A stretch of DNA of 6,826 nucleotides from assembly GCA_043744805.1 (NCBI GenBank), contig JAYTTZ010000168.1, positions 1-6,826 on the forward strand, written 5' to 3'. Positions within the stretch are counted from its first letter, which is position 1. The number at the start of each line of letters is the position of its first letter. The notes under the pieces were generated by a model. The model saw nothing but the letters and a program-made list of their open reading frames with translations, did not search any database and was not told the DNA's origin. Position numbers and translations under genes: made by a program. The stretch comes from Ga0077536 sp043744805 (GTDB lineage: Bacteria > Pseudomonadota > Gammaproteobacteria > Ga0077536). Positions 5,974 to 6,826 of the stretch are shown here, piece after piece.

Positions 5974-6140
5974 TTGGCCGAATCTGACAGCCGCCCTCCG
6001 GGTTGGCCGAGATTGACCAGTTCGTCGCCCGTATCGTGCAAGGAAGTATTCCCGCATCCATGACAACCAGAGCGACCGTGATGTCCTCATGGCCAAACGT
6101 TACTAAACTGCCAGAACCAATCATCTGACGCGGGGGAACA
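5974..6140. promoter_or_regulatory. Leader of the toxin-antitoxin operon; origin of sequence unknown
   Basis: The 167 bp between the tnpA remnant and the antitoxin ATG must contain the antitoxin-toxin promoter and, by analogy with similar operons, an operator for autorepression. A TACTAA at 6101-6106 could be a -10 box, but no good -35 is visible. The ribosome-binding sequence GGGGGAA (6132-6138) ends 2 nt before the ATG, with its GGGGG core 4 nt away. The left part (5974-6070) has no recognisable origin. Confidence 0.3.
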
Positions 6141-6350
6141 ATGAGCACGAAGCTTAAAGATTTGCCCTTGGAAGCCTGCCTGAAACTGGTGGGCGATCTT
6201 TGGGACAGCATCGCCGCGGAACAAGGCAACTTGCCGCTGACAGACGCACAAAAGGCCGAATTGGACCGTCGTCTCGATGAGTTCGAGGCCGATGGCGACT
6301 TCGGTGAACCCGCTGAAGTTGTATTGGACCGGATTCGCCGCAGGTTGTGA
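6141..6350 (+). CDS. Addiction-module antitoxin (PF09720-type, partner of ParE/RelE toxins)
   Basis: The 69-residue protein begins MSTKLKDLPLEACLKLVGDL and contains the family signature of putative addiction-module components: a short N-terminal helix, LWDSIAAEQGNLPLT at about 20-34, AQKAELDRRLDEFEADGDFG at about 36-55, and a terminal basic helix VVLDRIRRRL. Members are small, labile antitoxins that neutralise the neighbouring ParE/RelE-type toxin and usually repress their own operon. A purine-rich ribosome-binding sequence (GGGGGAA) precedes the ATG. The stop codon overlaps the toxin start (GTGA at 6347-6350), so the two genes are translationally coupled, with antitoxin first, the normal order for this type. 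The gene looks intact although it lies between two IS66 remnants. Confidence 0.9.
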   Translation: MSTKLKDLPLEACLKLVGDLWDSIAAEQGNLPLTDAQKAELDRRLDEFEADGDFGEPAEVVLDRIRRRL

Positions 6351-6691
6351 CGCTTGCCGTCCGCGTTCGTGCGCGAGCGCAAACGGATATCGTTCTATCC
6401 GCCCAGTGGCATGAATCCAGACGGCCCGGCCTGGGTCATGAGTTCCTCGACGAAGTTGAGGCCACAATTGCTCGCTTAGCGGGGCATCCGAGGTCTTATC
6501 CCCAAGTGCACCAATCCCTGCGGCGAGCACAGTTGCGACGCTTTCCTTTCGGCGTCTTCTACCACCTATCCCATGACGCGGCTGTCGTCATTGCTGTCAT
6601 GCATAGCAGCAGGGATCCGACTGAGTGGCGTAAGCGCTCCATCAACCCCGTCATTGCCAAAAGGTTGGCAGTTGGGCTAAGCCCAGGGTAG
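6347..6691 (+). CDS. ParE/RelE-type toxin with C-terminal tail encoded by an IS66 end
   Basis: The 114-residue product starts at GTG 6347, which overlaps the antitoxin stop by 4 nt. Residues 1-95 match the ParE/RelE toxin fold: SAQWHESRRPGLGHEFLDEV at 18-37, the helix ATIARLAGHPRSYP at 39-52, the strand RRAQLRRFPFGVFYHL at 59-74, and the closing AVVIAVMHSSRDPTEWR at 79-95. ParE toxins act on DNA gyrase and RelE toxins cleave mRNA on the ribosome; the sequence here reads closer to ParE, but the target is not proven. From codon 96 the frame enters the terminal repeat of an IS66 element at 6630 and adds 19 foreign residues (KRSINPVIAKRLAVGLSPG). The native protein would normally end within a few residues of this point, so the fold core is complete. 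Whether the tail alters activity or stability is unknown. The end overlaps the convergent IS66 transposase stop by 15 bp. Confidence 0.88.
   Translation: MTLAVRVRARAQTDIVLSAQWHESRRPGLGHEFLDEVEATIARLAGHPRSYPQVHQSLRRAQLRRFPFGVFYHLSHDAAVVIAVMHSSRDPTEWRKRSINPVIAKRLAVGLSPG
6630..6650 (+). repeat. IS66-type terminal repeat, copy 2
   Basis: This 21-bp sequence starting GTAAGCGCTCCAT is the outer right end of the IS66 element that continues past the window edge. It lies 26 bp outside the transposase stop and is followed by CCCGTCATT, typical of the inner part of IS66 ends. It differs from the 5790 copy at one base. The eight bases before it are TGAGTGGC, the expected target duplication. Confidence 0.8.
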
Positions 6692-6826
6692 CAGCGCCTC
6701 GATGTCCTCAACCGTCCTCGCCCCCGGCAACTCGGTGAACACGCGTCGCAGGTAGGCATAAGGCTCGAGCCCATTCGCCTTCGCCGTCTCGATGAGCGAG
6801 TACAGGTTCGCGCTCGCTTCAGCCCC
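6677..6826 (-). CDS. tnpC: IS66 family transposase TnpC, C-terminal 49 residues (partial)
   Basis: Read from the right edge on the minus strand, the frame gives GAEASANLYSLIETAKANGL, then EPYAYLRRVFTELPGA, then RTVEDIEALLPWA and a TAG stop at 6679-6677. This is the highly conserved C-terminal domain of the DDE transposase of IS66-family elements, which typically ends TVEDIEALLPW. The catalytic core lies outside the window, so it cannot be judged whether the whole transposase is intact, but this end shows no defect. The stop lies 26 bp from the inner edge of the terminal repeat, the usual compact arrangement. Confidence 0.93.
   Translation of the reverse strand, partial: GAEASANLYSLIETAKANGLEPYAYLRRVFTELPGARTVEDIEALLPWA

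Larger units (their letters stand above)
6630..6826 (-). mobile_element. IS66-family insertion sequence, right end (runs off right edge)
   Basis: The element begins at the terminal repeat at 6630 and includes the C-terminus of its transposase on the minus strand. It is inserted at the last codons of the ParE-type toxin gene. Its left end, tnpA and tnpB would lie beyond the window. IS66 elements usually make 8-bp target duplications. Confidence 0.88.

Noticed and set aside
5567..6382. A 271-residue minus-strand frame ending in GNAT
   Set aside because: Only the last ~74 residues are GNAT. The remainder crosses the IS66 terminal repeat, the tnpA remnant and the antisense of the antitoxin gene, so it is an accidental open frame.

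Overview
The window looks like an accessory chromosomal segment of a GC-rich bacterium. The gene content fits a pseudomonadote (beta- or gammaproteobacterium): a YbiI-like DksA/TraR zinc-finger protein, a DUF1003 membrane protein, an addiction-module antitoxin with a ParE-type toxin, and IS66-family sequences. The species cannot be named from what is visible. I do not see a clearly new biological system. The window is a mosaic of a repeat-rich surface or secreted protein, a few intact metabolic or stress genes, and a decayed, IS66-scarred toxin-antitoxin patch.

Left part (1-999, minus strand): the 5' end of a large FG-GAP/integrin-alpha-like repeat protein that runs off the left edge. It is built from almost identical 225-bp (75-residue) tandem units, each with a Ca-binding DVNGDGFDD loop. 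Its probable GTG start lies at 999, and a perfect 14-bp palindrome (1043-1056) lies just upstream. Positions 1000-1737 hold no convincing gene; one weak minus-strand candidate is listed.

Middle part (1738-5379): a single polypeptide with three tandem RidA domains (1738-3042), of which only the central one keeps the arginine used for enamine deamination. It is followed immediately by a shattered acyl-CoA-dehydrogenase-type flavoenzyme gene (about 3048-3608). Then come a convergent YbiI-like C4 zinc-finger gene (minus), a small cupin gene (plus), and a DUF1003 two-helix membrane protein with a C-terminal coiled coil (plus). The RidA gene and the broken flavoenzyme gene may be the remains of one catabolic operon (inference).

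Right part (5567-6826): the C-terminal third to half of a GNAT acetyltransferase, of the kind found in DUF1778-GNAT toxin-antitoxin pairs, is cut at 5789/5790 by the left end of an IS66-family element. Only the terminal repeat and the first residues of that element's tnpA remain. Next is a translationally coupled antitoxin-toxin pair (6141-6350 and 6347-6691). The last toxin codons are supplied by the right end of a second IS66-family element, which starts at 6630 and whose transposase C-terminus is read on the minus strand from the right edge. The two IS66 ends share a 21-bp terminal sequence with one mismatch and lie in the same direction on the plus strand, so they belong to two separate elements.
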